64,000 nucleotides of DNA, from contig NZ_CABUOL010000001.1 of assembly GCF_902493215.1 (NCBI RefSeq), forward strand, positions 62,001 to 126,000, in the 5' to 3' direction. The notes beneath the pieces were generated by a model that saw nothing but the letters and a program-made list of their open reading frames with translations, searched no databases and was not told the DNA's origin. Shown here in pieces: positions 9,138 to 17,358 of the stretch. The translations under genes and the position numbers were made by a program. The first letter of the stretch is position 1; every line of letters starts with the position of its first letter. This stretch comes from an uncultured Mediterranea sp. (lineage in GTDB: Bacteria > Bacteroidota > Bacteroidia > Bacteroidales > Bacteroidaceae).

Positions 9138-10156
9138 AAATATCCGCCTTCTTCCGCACTCCGCTTCTGCTGACGGCGGCCCTCCTCGTCCTGCTTTCGG
9201 GCTGCATCCGCGAAGAAGAATTCGACAATACCCCCCAAGGCAACTTCGAAGCTCTCTGGAAAATCATCGACGAACAATACTGCTTCCTGGACTACAAGCA
9301 GATAGACTGGGATGCCATCCGCGACAAATACCAGCCGCTGATTACCCCCGACATGAGCAGCGACGGTCTGTTCGAAGTATTGGGCAACATGCTGGCCGAG
9401 CTGAAGGACGGGCACGTGAACCTCTACTCGGCCTCGAACACCGCCCGTTACTGGGACTGGTATCTGGACTACCCGCGCAACTACGACGAAAGCCTCGTCG
9501 AACGATACCTGGGGCGTGATTACCGCATCTCCTCCGGACTGAAATATACCATTCTGGACGACAACATCGGCTACATCTCCTACACCTCCTTCTCCGACGC
9601 CATCGGCGAAGGCAATCTGGACGAAACCCTCTCTTACCTGGCCGCCTGCAACGGCCTCATCATCGACGTGCGCAACAACGGCGGCGGCAACCTCACTTAC
9701 TCCACCCGCTTCGCCGCCCGCTTCACCAACGAACGCATACTGACGGGCTACATCCAACACAAGACAGGCAAAGGGCACAACGACTTCTCCGAACCGGGAC
9801 CCATCTACGTCGATCCGTCGGACGGCGTGCGCTGGCAGAAGAAGGCCGTCGTGCTGACCAACCGTCACTCCTACAGCGCCACGAACGACTTCATCAACGC
9901 CATGCGCTACATGCCCAACGTCACCCTGCTGGGCGACAAGAGCGGCGGCGGTTCGGGCCTCCCCTTCACCTCCGAGCTTCCCAACGGCTGGGTGGTGCGC
10001 TTTTCAGCCAGTCCGCACCTCGATGCCGACAAGCAACACATCGAATTCGGCATCGACCCCGACATCAAGATGGACATGGATACCGTGGCCGCCTACGAAC
10101 GCCGGGTAGACACCCTCATCGAAGAGGCCCGAAACCTGTTGCAAGTGAAGCCTTGA
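9134..10156 (+). CDS. S41 (C-terminal processing) peptidase lipoprotein
   Basis: This 340-residue lipoprotein (lipobox SGC, Cys24) is followed by IREEEF, an acidic stretch that could direct it to the cell surface. After a helical N-terminal bundle (about 35-100) comes the S41 catalytic domain. By eye the Ser/Lys dyad is Ser248 in RHSYSATNDF and Lys269 in LLGDKSGGGSG, with the substrate-strand motif IIDVRNNGGGN at about 176-186. No PDZ domain is recognisable. S41 enzymes cleave C-terminal tails of envelope proteins; the substrate here is unknown. The start at 9134 was chosen because it overlaps the upstream stop as ATGA and is followed at once by the signal peptide. A longer frame exists upstream but has no such signal. 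Confidence 0.85.
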   Translation: MKISAFFRTPLLLTAALLVLLSGCIREEEFDNTPQGNFEALWKIIDEQYCFLDYKQIDWDAIRDKYQPLITPDMSSDGLFEVLGNMLAELKDGHVNLYSASNTARYWDWYLDYPRNYDESLVERYLGRDYRISSGLKYTILDDNIGYISYTSFSDAIGEGNLDETLSYLAACNGLIIDVRNNGGGNLTYSTRFAARFTNERILTGYIQHKTGKGHNDFSEPGPIYVDPSDGVRWQKKAVVLTNRHSYSATNDFINAMRYMPNVTLLGDKSGGGSGLPFTSELPNGWVVRFSASPHLDADKQHIEFGIDPDIKMDMDTVAAYERRVDTLIEEARNLLQVKP

Positions 10157-10195
10157 TTTCCCTCAAGACGGTACCTTAATCCGTTCCCTCTATAA

Positions 10196-10325
10196 AGAAA
10201 CGCCCGTTACCATTGTAGGAAACGAGTGTTACCATGCGCTGGAAACGAGCGTTTCCTGCACAGGGAACGGGCGTTTCCAGCACGGGAAACGGGCGTTTCC
10301 AGCACGGGAAACGGATGCATGAACC
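10196..10325. repeat. 22-nt-period intergenic array A
   Basis: Six imperfect units start at about 10197, 10219, 10242, 10264, 10286 and 10308 (steps 22, 23, 22, 22, 22). The best units carry the palindromic core GGAAACGGGCGTTTCC. The array fills most of the gap between the S41 protease gene and tRNA-Leu. It resembles arrays at 21733 and 42529 in period and layout, though not in letters. Confidence 0.8.
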
Positions 10326-10376
10326 CAGGAAGAGCAGGAAGAGGGTGCGGGGAATGAGAAACTAACGTCGGGAATA

Positions 10377-10408
10377 GTTGGAAGAACAAAAAATATTTTT
10401 TACCTTTG
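10377..10408 (+). promoter_or_regulatory. tRNA-Leu promoter
   Basis: GTTG at 10377-10380, a 20-nt spacer and TACCTTTG at 10401-10408 match the Bacteroidota promoter, with one change in the upstream box. The tRNA begins 26 nt later. Confidence 0.7.
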
Positions 10409-10433
10409 CCCCGCTGAACAAGCAAACACCGTT

Positions 10434-10515
10434 GCGGGTGTGGCGTAATTGGCAGCCGCGCCAGACTTAGGATCTGGTGCCGCAAGGCGTGTAGGTTCGA
10501 GTCCTATCACCCGCA
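10434..10515 (+). tRNA. tRNA-Leu (anticodon UAG)
   Basis: The acceptor stem pairs GCGGGTG (10434-10440) with CACCCGC (10508-10514), and the discriminator A is at 10515. The anticodon stem CCAGA/TCTGG holds loop CTTAGGA, giving anticodon TAG (CUN leucine). A long variable arm (GCCGCAAGGC) and the T-loop GGTTCGAGTCC are clear, as expected for a class II tRNA. CCA is not encoded. Confidence 0.95.
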
Positions 10516-10517
10516 CA

Positions 10518-10562
10518 AAAAAGGCATGCAAGCGATTTCCAATCCAGCTTGCATGCCTTTTT
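10518..10562 (+). terminator. Strong terminator after tRNA-Leu
   Basis: A 16-bp perfect stem (10518-10533 with 10547-10562, core GGCATGCAAGC) has A- and T-rich ends, so it can work on both strands. It also serves the convergent nitroreductase gene ending at 10569. Confidence 0.9.
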
Positions 10563-10568
10563 CCTTTT

Positions 10569-11102
10569 TCAATAGTGGTTGTACGACACCACTTTATCCA
10601 GTCCCTTCCTCGACTTCTTGCGTTTAGGCTTGGCAGCATAGCCCACCACTACGTCGAGCAGCAAACGTTTGCCGGCGGGTATGCCCACCAGCCGTTTGAT
10701 TTCCTTCTCGTCAAACCAGCCCAAGATGCAGGAGCCCAGTCCTTCGCTCTCGGCCGCCAGCGTGATGTGGGCTGCGGCAATGCCGATGTCTATCAGCGGA
10801 AAATACTTGTCCTTGATTTTTGCACCCAGAAAGGAAGTGACATTCATCGACTCCTCGACAATCAGAATATGCACGGGAGCTTCCTTGGCAAACTTGTTCA
10901 TCCCCAATCCGGCCGCCGCTTTCCCTACCCGCAGAGCCAGTTCGGGGTCGTCGACCACCACAAACTTCCAGGGCTGGGCGTTGCAGGCCGAAGGCGACAG
11001 GCAGGCCGCCTGCAGGATGCGCTCCAGCTTCTCACGCTCTACCGGCCGGCGTTCGTACGCGCGGTCACTCTGGCGGGCCTCCGCCAATTGCAGAAAATCC
11101 AT
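10569..11102 (-). CDS. Nitroreductase-family FMN oxidoreductase
   Basis: This 177-residue flavoprotein of the nitroreductase fold probably reduces a nitro or quinone compound with NAD(P)H. The FMN-phosphate motif near the N-terminus is RQSDRAY (normally RxSxR). It is followed by SPSACNAQPWKFVVV, typical of the family, and by GLGSCILGWFDEKEIKRLVGIP near residue 125. A short Lys/Arg-rich tail follows the GYAAKP end. The start was set to the ATG at 11102; a TTG six codons upstream is possible. It lies downstream of riboflavin synthase on the same strand, 35 nt after its stop, so flavin supply and a flavoprotein may share a transcript. The natural substrate is unknown. Confidence 0.85.
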   Translation of the reverse strand: MDFLQLAEARQSDRAYERRPVEREKLERILQAACLSPSACNAQPWKFVVVDDPELALRVGKAAAGLGMNKFAKEAPVHILIVEESMNVTSFLGAKIKDKYFPLIDIGIAAAHITLAAESEGLGSCILGWFDEKEIKRLVGIPAGKRLLLDVVVGYAAKPKRKKSRKGLDKVVSYNHY

Positions 11103-11137
11103 GATTCCAGCACTTGACAAATGATACGACCACGCGA

Positions 11138-11740
11138 TTACTGATACTGAATCATGCGGCTGATGTACTTGCCGATGATGTCAAACTCCAGATTGACCAC
11201 CGAGCCGATGCGGATGGCATGGAAGTTGGTATGCTCAAACGTATAGGGGATAATCGCTACCTGGAAGGTGTCATCGGTAGGATTGCATACGGTGAGGCTA
11301 ACGCCATTGACCGTAACCGAGCCCTTGTCCACCGTAATATATCCGCGACGGGCCATTTCCTTGTCGAAGGCATAACGGAAGGTGAAATAATAGCTTCCCT
11401 CCGCATCCTGTATGTCGACGCAGGTGGCCGTCTGGTCCACATGTCCCTGCACGATGTGCCCGTCCAGACGCCCGTTCATCATCATGCTGCGCTCCACGTT
11501 CACCTCGTCGCCCACCTGCAACTGTCCCAGGTTGGAGCGGTCGAGGGTTTCTTTCATGGCAGTTACCGTATAGGTATCGTCGGTCAGCGACACTACCGTC
11601 AGGCAAACACCGTTGTGAGCCACACTCTGATCGATCTTCAGTTCGCCTACAAAAGAACAACGGAACGTGAAATGCACATTCTCCTGTTCTCTAACCATAG
11701 CCACCAGCGTGGCGCATTCTTCTACTATTCCGGAAAACAT
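11138..11740 (-). CDS. ribE: Riboflavin synthase alpha chain
   Basis: This 200-residue enzyme converts two molecules of 6,7-dimethyl-8-ribityllumazine into riboflavin and a pyrimidine that is recycled, the last step of vitamin B2 synthesis. It shows the family's start MFSGIVEE and the two tandem lumazine-binding repeats (about 1-95 and 96-200). Each carries an NGVxLTV signature (NGVCLTV at about 43, NGVSLTV about 100 residues later). GHIVQGHVD lies between the repeats. Length is normal. The other rib genes are not nearby. I searched the leader for an FMN riboswitch and saw none. It is probably co-transcribed with the downstream nitroreductase gene. Confidence 0.93.
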   Translation of the reverse strand: MFSGIVEECATLVAMVREQENVHFTFRCSFVGELKIDQSVAHNGVCLTVVSLTDDTYTVTAMKETLDRSNLGQLQVGDEVNVERSMMMNGRLDGHIVQGHVDQTATCVDIQDAEGSYYFTFRYAFDKEMARRGYITVDKGSVTVNGVSLTVCNPTDDTFQVAIIPYTFEHTNFHAIRIGSVVNLEFDIIGKYISRMIQYQ

Positions 11741-11770
11741 AATATAAGTCGTTTAAAATGTTATGCTGGA

Positions 11771-11778
11771 CAAATTTA
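11771..11778 (-). promoter_or_regulatory. Candidate ribE -7 box
   Basis: On the minus strand TAAATTTG (11778 down to 11771) fits TAnnTTTG and lies 30 nt before the ribE start. No good upstream TTTG is seen, so the match is partial. Confidence 0.35.
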
Positions 11779-11872
11779 GGTATAAATCTCGATTTATAAG
11801 CCCGCGTGGCAAGAAAATGTCAAACCGATCCTATTTATCTTTGCCAGGACTGCCCCTCCGAGATACAGGCAC

Positions 11873-11963
11873 AAAAAAAACGGAGCTTTTCACAAAGTCC
11901 CGTTTTCAGTCTTCAATAGGTATTAGTTTTTTTTTAAGGTAAAAAGATTGTTTTCAGGATAAC
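11873..11963 (-). ncRNA. Candidate small RNA with own promoter and terminator
   Basis: On the minus strand a full promoter (12000 to 11968) is followed by about 90 nt with no reading frame and then an intrinsic terminator. The terminator pairs AAAACGGG, an internal loop and CTTT with their complements, from 11906 to 11877. It is followed by eight Ts (11880-11873 on the minus strand). It sits alone in the 374-nt gap 11741-12114 between phoU and ribE. The transcript start (about 11963) is estimated from promoter spacing. It could instead be an attenuated leader of ribE, but ribE has its own -7 box further on. Confidence 0.5.
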
Positions 11964-11967
11964 GGTG

Positions 11968-12000
11968 CAAAGATAGACCCTTTTCGCTTCACCAGCCAAA
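11968..12000 (-). promoter_or_regulatory. Promoter of the candidate small RNA
   Basis: On the minus strand TTTG (12000-11997), a 21-nt spacer and TATCTTTG (11975-11968) form an exact Bacteroidota promoter. Confidence 0.7.
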
Positions 12001-12114
12001 TAAAAAAGTATGTCTTATAACATGTTTTCTCATATATTTTTGGTTTTATTAGGATTTTGAAAGGTCTGTCCGAGCTTTCCCGCCGCTATCTCCAACCCTT
12101 TCCCCCTTGTTTCC

Positions 12115-12807
12115 TTATTTCTCTTTGGGATAACCTTCGTCAGCCGTATTGTGGTGCTTCAACACTTTGGCATCGATGAAGAATACGATTTCTTCGGCGA
12201 TATTGGTAATGTGGTCGCCGGCACGCTCCAACTTGCGGAACACGCTGGCCAGGTTGATACAGGACAAGGCATTCTCTGGATGCTTGACGATATAGTCGGC
12301 CAACAGAACCGAAGCATTGGCATTGATTTCGTCGAGCAGATTGTCTTTGGCAAATACCGAAGTGGCCAATTCCTGACTTTCTTCCTGCAAAGCACGCTTG
12401 GCCAGTTCGAGCATGGCCAGTACATGTTCTATCATCTCCTGCAGGCGCAGGTCCTTGATGAGGTCTGCATCAAGCGTCAGTTCCTTTTCGTCTATCGCAA
12501 AACGTGCCACACTCTCGGCAAAGTCACCCAAACGTTCCAGATTGGTATTGATCTTCAGCATAGCCAGTACAAAACGCAGATCGATGGCCACCGGCGTGTA
12601 AAGGGCAATGATATCCTCCACATCGCTGTCAATCTTCAGTTCAAAGGCGTTGACACGGCGCTCGTGTACCAGGACCTGCTGGGCCAGTTCACGGTCCAAC
12701 GTCAGTACGGACTCACCCGCACGGTCGAGCTGATTATAAACCAAGGTCCACATTTCGTCTATCTCCTTTTTCAGCAAGACGAGTTCACTTTCGATAAATT
12801 TTACCAT
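12115..12807 (-). CDS. phoU: Phosphate-signalling protein PhoU
   Basis: This 230-residue all-helical protein is PhoU, which links the Pst phosphate transporter to the PhoR/PhoB two-component system and restrains phosphate uptake. It has the two tandem three-helix repeats, each with the metal-binding signature: NTNLERLGDFAE at about residue 87-98 and KLERAGDHITNIAEE at about 190-205. Length matches the family. The usual pstSCAB neighbours are absent; the gene stands alone behind its own promoter and is divergent from glnS. Control by phosphate cannot be judged from the sequence. Confidence 0.92.
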   Translation of the reverse strand: MVKFIESELVLLKKEIDEMWTLVYNQLDRAGESVLTLDRELAQQVLVHERRVNAFELKIDSDVEDIIALYTPVAIDLRFVLAMLKINTNLERLGDFAESVARFAIDEKELTLDADLIKDLRLQEMIEHVLAMLELAKRALQEESQELATSVFAKDNLLDEINANASVLLADYIVKHPENALSCINLASVFRKLERAGDHITNIAEEIVFFIDAKVLKHHNTADEGYPKEK

Positions 12808-12862
12808 AAAGCTTTCTATTTATTTAGTTATTGCATTACACCAACCCATCGGTAACGGAAGC

Positions 12863-12894
12863 CAAAAATAATCAAAAAATCCAGCTTCGCCAAA
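12863..12894 (-). promoter_or_regulatory. phoU promoter
   Basis: On the minus strand TTTG (12894-12891), a 20-nt spacer and TATTTTTG (12870-12863) are an exact match. No obvious pho-box-like direct repeat is seen beside it. The remaining divergent gap up to glnS (12895-13116) holds nothing I can name. Confidence 0.75.
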
Positions 12895-13116
12895 ACCTCT
12901 GCCGATTCTACGGCATTTTTGCTCTGCAAAGGAAGCGAAAGGCCGTTAAAGTCTTGTGAAAATAAGATGAAGTATGTATTTCAAAAAAGTTACAAATCTG
13001 TTACAGACGCCAAGAAATGGAAGAAAATGAAAGTCGCGTACATCCGGTTCAAGCCGTTTTGGCAAGTAAAAATGAGGATATATGCAGACAATATGGCTTT
13101 TTACCAAAAATAGTCG

Positions 13117-13124
13117 TATTTTTG
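13117..13124 (+). promoter_or_regulatory. glnS -7 box
   Basis: TATTTTTG matches the -7 consensus 29 nt before the glnS start codon. A T-run near 13098-13101 is the only candidate upstream box. Confidence 0.55.
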
Positions 13125-13153
13125 CAGCCATAATAAATTAATGTATAAGAGGT

Positions 13154-14893
13154 ATGGCAGAACTGAAAAGCGAAGAGACAGGCGAAAAGAAAAGCCTGAA
13201 CTTCATCGAGCAAATAGTGGAAAATGACTTGAGCAACGGCAAGAACGGAGGCAGAGTGCAGACACGCTTCCCGCCGGAGCCTAACGGATACCTGCACATC
13301 GGACACGCCAAGGCCATCTGCCTTGACTTCGGTATTGCCGCCGCCCACGGAGGCGTCTGCAACCTGCGTTTCGACGACACCAACCCCACCAAGGAAGACG
13401 TGGAATATGTAGAAGCCATCAAGGAAGACATCCAGTGGCTGGGCTACCAGTGGGGTAACGAATACTATGCTTCGGACTACTTCCAGCAGCTGTGGGACTT
13501 TGCCGTCCGCCTCATCAAGGAAGGCAAAGCCTACATCGACGAACAGTCGTCCGAAGAAATCGCGGCACAGAAAGGAACTCCCACCCAGCCCGGCGTAGAG
13601 AGTCCCTACCGCAACCGCCCCATCGAAGAGAATCTGGAACTGTTCCAGAAGATGAACAGCGGCGAAGTGGAAGAAGGAGCCATGGTGCTGCGCGCCAAGA
13701 TTGATATGGCCAACCCCAACATGCACTTCCGCGACCCCATCATCTACCGCGTAGTGAAACATCCGCACCACCGTACGGGTACGAAATGGAAAGCCTACCC
13801 CATGTACGACTTTGCCCACGGCCAGAGCGACTTCTTCGAGGGCGTAACCCACTCGCTCTGTACGCTGGAGTTTGTGGTACACCGCCCGCTGTATGACCTC
13901 TTTGTCGACTGGCTGAAGGAAGGCAAAGACCTGGACGACAACCGTCCGCGCCAGTACGAGTTCAACAAGCTGAACCTGAGCTACACGCTGATGAGCAAGC
14001 GCAACCTGCTGACACTCGTCAAGGAAGGGCTGGTCAACGGATGGGACGATCCTCGTATGCCGACCATCTGCGGTTTCCGCCGTCGCGGTTATTCGCCCGA
14101 GTCTATCCATAAGTTTATCGACAAGATAGGCTACACCACCTACGATGCCCTCAACGAGTTCGCCCTGCTGGAAAGCGCCGTGCGCGAAGACCTGAACGAA
14201 CGTGCCACCCGCATCTCGGCCGTGCTGAACCCCGTGAAACTTGTCATCACCAACTACCCCGAAGGACAGGTAGAAGAAATGGAAGCCATCAACAACCCCG
14301 AACGTCCCGAGGAAGGCAGCCACACCATTGAGTTCAGCCGCGAACTGTGGATGGAACGCGAAGACTTCATGGAAGATGCTCCGAAGAAATATTTCCGCAT
14401 GACGCCCGGCCAGGAGGTGCGCCTGAAGAATGCCTACATCGTGAAATGCACCGGCTGCAAGAAGAACGAGGCAGGCGAAGTGGTGGAAGTGTATTGCGAA
14501 TACGACCCCGAATCGAAGAGCGGAATGCCCGGCGCCAACCGCAAGGTAAAAGGTACCCTGCATTGGGTGAGCTGCGCCCACTGCCTGGAAGCAGAAGTAC
14601 GTCTGTACGACCGTCTGTGGAAGGTAGAAAATCCACGCGACGAACTGGCAGCCATCCGCGAAGCCAAGAACTGCGACGCACTGACAGCCATGAAGGAAAT
14701 CATCAACCCCGACTCCTTGAAGGTGCTCCCCTGCTGCTACGTCGAGAAGTTTGCCGCCGGCATGAAACCGCTCACCTACCTGCAGTTCCAACGCATCGGC
14801 TACTTCAACGTAGACAAGGATTCTACGGCAGAGAAAATGGTATTCAACCGCACAGTCGGCCTGAAGGATACGTGGGGTAAAATAAACAAATAA
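13154..14893 (+). CDS. glnS: Glutamine--tRNA ligase
   Basis: This 579-residue class I aminoacyl-tRNA synthetase charges tRNA-Gln with glutamine. The catalytic Rossmann domain carries the HIGH motif in PPEPNGYLHIGHAKAI (HIGH at 48-51) and a KMSKS-type loop, LMSKRN, near 278-283. The C-terminal half is the beta-barrel anticodon-binding region typical of GlnRS. Internal cysteines KCTGCKKNEAGE and WVSCAHC (about 433-480) suggest a zinc-binding loop in that region, which would be unusual for E. coli-type GlnRS but is only inference. It is followed 20 nt later by a TPR protein gene and then DUF368, a likely operon. Confidence 0.95.
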   Translation: MAELKSEETGEKKSLNFIEQIVENDLSNGKNGGRVQTRFPPEPNGYLHIGHAKAICLDFGIAAAHGGVCNLRFDDTNPTKEDVEYVEAIKEDIQWLGYQWGNEYYASDYFQQLWDFAVRLIKEGKAYIDEQSSEEIAAQKGTPTQPGVESPYRNRPIEENLELFQKMNSGEVEEGAMVLRAKIDMANPNMHFRDPIIYRVVKHPHHRTGTKWKAYPMYDFAHGQSDFFEGVTHSLCTLEFVVHRPLYDLFVDWLKEGKDLDDNRPRQYEFNKLNLSYTLMSKRNLLTLVKEGLVNGWDDPRMPTICGFRRRGYSPESIHKFIDKIGYTTYDALNEFALLESAVREDLNERATRISAVLNPVKLVITNYPEGQVEEMEAINNPERPEEGSHTIEFSRELWMEREDFMEDAPKKYFRMTPGQEVRLKNAYIVKCTGCKKNEAGEVVEVYCEYDPESKSGMPGANRKVKGTLHWVSCAHCLEAEVRLYDRLWKVENPRDELAAIREAKNCDALTAMKEIINPDSLKVLPCCYVEKFAAGMKPLTYLQFQRIGYFNVDKDSTAEKMVFNRTVGLKDTWGKINK

Positions 14894-14913
14894 TCAATAA
14901 AGGACTTCAAGAC

Positions 14914-16353
14914 ATGGCAAACAAGAACCTGCTGTCGGACAAAGACCGTGAACTGATAGAGCTGGTCGAGCAATTTGAAGCTGCCCAGGCCGAGCAGAAA
15001 CCAATCTATATGGATGCCGAAGACCTGGCCGACATCGCTGAATGGTACAGCCGGCGCAACCGTTTTGATGATGCTGCCAAAGCCATCGATCATGGATTGA
15101 AACTGCATCCCGGCAACACTTCACTGCTCGTGGAGCAGGTCTATCTTTATCTGGACCAGTACGATCTTCTTCATGCCCAGCAGACAGCCCGCCAGCTCAC
15201 GGAAGAACGTCCCGACGTCATCATCCTGCGTGCCCGACTTCTGGTTGAAGAGGGACGCCTGCAAGATGCGGAACTGATGCTGGACACATTGGAAGACAAA
15301 TACAGCAGAGAGAATCTCATCGACGTAGCCTATATGTATCTTGAAGCCGGACAACGGCAGTGTGCCCTCGACTGGCTGTCGCACTGGCATTGGAATACCG
15401 ATGACCAGGAGTACTGTGCCATCATGGCCGACAGCCTGCTGGACCAGCAGAAATATCAGGAGTCTCTGGTATACTACAACCGACTGATTGACAGCAAGCC
15501 CTACCAGCCCCAATACTGGATAGGAGCTGCCCGCTGTCATTTGGGAATGAGACAATACGAAAAGGCAATAGACGCTTGCGACTATGCCCTGCTGGCCGAC
15601 GAAGACATGGGAGAAGCCTATCTGATAAAAGGATATGCTTTTCTGGAGCTGAACAACAGCGACAAGGCATTTGAATGCTACAACGAAGCTGTCCGCTGCA
15701 AAGCGATTACCAATGCCTACGTCCACCTGCTCCGCGGACAATACCACGTCGACAGGCAGGAATGGCAGAAAGCCTACCACTTTCTGCTGCTCTCCCAGAA
15801 AGAGGAAAATACGCTGAAAGACCCCATCGCACGTTCCAACCTCCACTCCACGATAGCTGTCTGCCTGAAGAAGATAAATAAGGAAGAAAACAAGCAACTC
15901 ATCATGCAACATTGCCTGAAGGCATTGGACAATGATTATTGTAACGTAGACGCACAGCTGATAGGCGGATTGATTTTCATCGAAGAAGGAGAAAAGAAGA
16001 CAGGACTGAATATGTGGAAAGAGATATCCGAACTAGTCCCCGAAGCTCATACCTGGTCGGAGATATCCCTGTACAGCTGCGAAGCCTTCATGTTCGACTA
16101 TGCCATCGAAGCGCTGAAAAAGGTCGAAGAATTGGATCCCGACTATCCAGGCCTCTACAAGCGCTTCGTCGTCACCTGTCTTCTGGCAGGAAAGGACAAG
16201 GAGGCTCTGCATTACAACAACATCAACCCCACACCGCTCAGCCAGAAGGAAATGTTCATCATCACTTCTTTCGTCCAGGACGCCACTCCGGAAGAGCTTC
16301 AGGTTCTGATGGAAGAATATCTCAAGCTAATGACCCCTAAAAGATACATATAA
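14914..16353 (+). CDS. Cytoplasmic tetratricopeptide-repeat protein
   Basis: This 479-residue protein is built almost wholly of helical TPR-like repeats. Examples are LADIAEWYSRRNRFDDAAKA near 45, PYQPQYWIGAARCHLGMRQ near 195 and DMGEAYLIKGYAFLELNNSD near 233. There is no signal peptide or membrane segment, so it acts inside the cell, probably as a protein-interaction scaffold. It sits 20 nt after glnS and 15 nt before the DUF368 gene, a close spacing that suggests co-transcription. No partner can be named from the sequence. Confidence 0.85.
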   Translation: MANKNLLSDKDRELIELVEQFEAAQAEQKPIYMDAEDLADIAEWYSRRNRFDDAAKAIDHGLKLHPGNTSLLVEQVYLYLDQYDLLHAQQTARQLTEERPDVIILRARLLVEEGRLQDAELMLDTLEDKYSRENLIDVAYMYLEAGQRQCALDWLSHWHWNTDDQEYCAIMADSLLDQQKYQESLVYYNRLIDSKPYQPQYWIGAARCHLGMRQYEKAIDACDYALLADEDMGEAYLIKGYAFLELNNSDKAFECYNEAVRCKAITNAYVHLLRGQYHVDRQEWQKAYHFLLLSQKEENTLKDPIARSNLHSTIAVCLKKINKEENKQLIMQHCLKALDNDYCNVDAQLIGGLIFIEEGEKKTGLNMWKEISELVPEAHTWSEISLYSCEAFMFDYAIEALKKVEELDPDYPGLYKRFVVTCLLAGKDKEALHYNNINPTPLSQKEMFIITSFVQDATPEELQVLMEEYLKLMTPKRYI

Positions 16354-16368
16354 ACAGAAAGGACAATC

Positions 16369-17259
16369 ATGAAACGAAAACTGAAAGACTACCTGTTCGT
16401 CACCCTGAAAGGCATGGGTATGGGTGCGGCCGATGTCGTGCCCGGCGTTTCGGGCGGTACCATTGCCTTCATTGTAGGCATCTACGACGAACTGATAGAA
16501 ACAATCAAAAGTATAAACGCGGAAAGCATCCGTCTGTTCTTCACAGGCAAGTGGGGGCAGTTCTGGGAGAAAATCAACGGAAACTTCCTCTTTTCGCTCC
16601 TGCTGGGAATAGGTATCAGCGTCTTTTCACTGGCAAAGGTCATCACCTGGCTGCTCACCAACCACCCCATATTGGTGTGGTCGTTCTTCTTCGGTCTGGT
16701 ACTGGCCTCCACCTGGTTTGTAGGAAAGGACATCAAGGGATGGAATTGGAAAACCGTGACCGGATTTATAGCCGGTGCCATTATAGCCTATTACATCACC
16801 GTTGCCACACCTGCCGAGACATCTACCCATCCGCTGTTCATCTTCCTGTGCGGTGCCATCGCTATCTGTGCCATGATTCTGCCGGGCATCTCGGGCAGCT
16901 TCATCCTCGTTCTGCTGGGTAAATATTTCTACATCATGGAAGCGGTGAAGACACTCAATGTTACGACGCTGGCCATCTTTGCTGCCGGTGCCCTCATCGG
17001 TATCACCAGCTTCTCACGCCTGTTGTCGTTTGCCCTGAAGCATTTCCGTAACATCACATTGGCTGTGCTGACCGGATTCATGTTGGGATCGCTCAACAAG
17101 GTATGGCCCTGGAAAGAGATTGTAGACAACACACACGGTATGCCTATCGAAACCAACATCCTGCCCAATGCCTATATCGGTGAAGCTGTGGGCCTGATGC
17201 TGATTGGTTTCCTGATGGTCTACTTCCTCGAGAAACTGTCGGCCAAGACAGCCAAATAA
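16369..17259 (+). CDS. DUF368 polytopic membrane protein
   Basis: This 296-residue inner-membrane protein has about eight to nine hydrophobic segments. The N-terminal MGMGAADVVPGVSGGTIAFIVGIYD and the internal repeat CAMILPGISGSFILVLLGKYF are the paired PGxSG signatures of DUF368. This inverted-repeat architecture resembles transporters. Members have been linked to polyprenyl-phosphate lipid flipping in recent work, and that role is possible but unproven here. Length is typical. It is last in the glnS-TPR-DUF368 unit and ends in a bidirectional terminator. Confidence 0.88.
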   Translation: MKRKLKDYLFVTLKGMGMGAADVVPGVSGGTIAFIVGIYDELIETIKSINAESIRLFFTGKWGQFWEKINGNFLFSLLLGIGISVFSLAKVITWLLTNHPILVWSFFFGLVLASTWFVGKDIKGWNWKTVTGFIAGAIIAYYITVATPAETSTHPLFIFLCGAIAICAMILPGISGSFILVLLGKYFYIMEAVKTLNVTTLAIFAAGALIGITSFSRLLSFALKHFRNITLAVLTGFMLGSLNKVWPWKEIVDNTHGMPIETNILPNAYIGEAVGLMLIGFLMVYFLEKLSAKTAK

Positions 17260-17293
17260 ATCCGCTTCCGCATTATATCCCTACCATACGAAT

Positions 17294-17338
17294 GAGGGTG
17301 TGGCCCGATAAGCCTGATGCTTACGCTGCCACACCCTC
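17294..17338. terminator. Bidirectional terminator between DUF368 and tpx
   Basis: An 11-bp perfect stem (GAGGGTGTGGC at 17294-17304 with its complement at 17328-17338) lies between convergent genes ending at 17259 and 17359. Confidence 0.75.
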
Positions 17339-17358
17339 GTCTGTATTCGGGAAATTCT

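Noticed and set aside
10434..10515. tRNA-Leu as an integration site of a mobile element
   Set aside because: No duplicated tRNA 3' end or integrase gene was seen within the window.
11741..11870. FMN riboswitch upstream of ribE
   Set aside because: The conserved FMN-element junction motifs were looked for by eye and not found.
12919..13113. 64-codon frame between phoU and glnS
   Set aside because: It is Lys-rich, runs up to the glnS promoter, and has no promoter or conserved motif.
13049..14791. A 580-codon minus-strand frame opposite glnS
   Set aside because: It lies opposite most of a complete, strongly conserved synthetase gene; composition is typical of a shadow frame.
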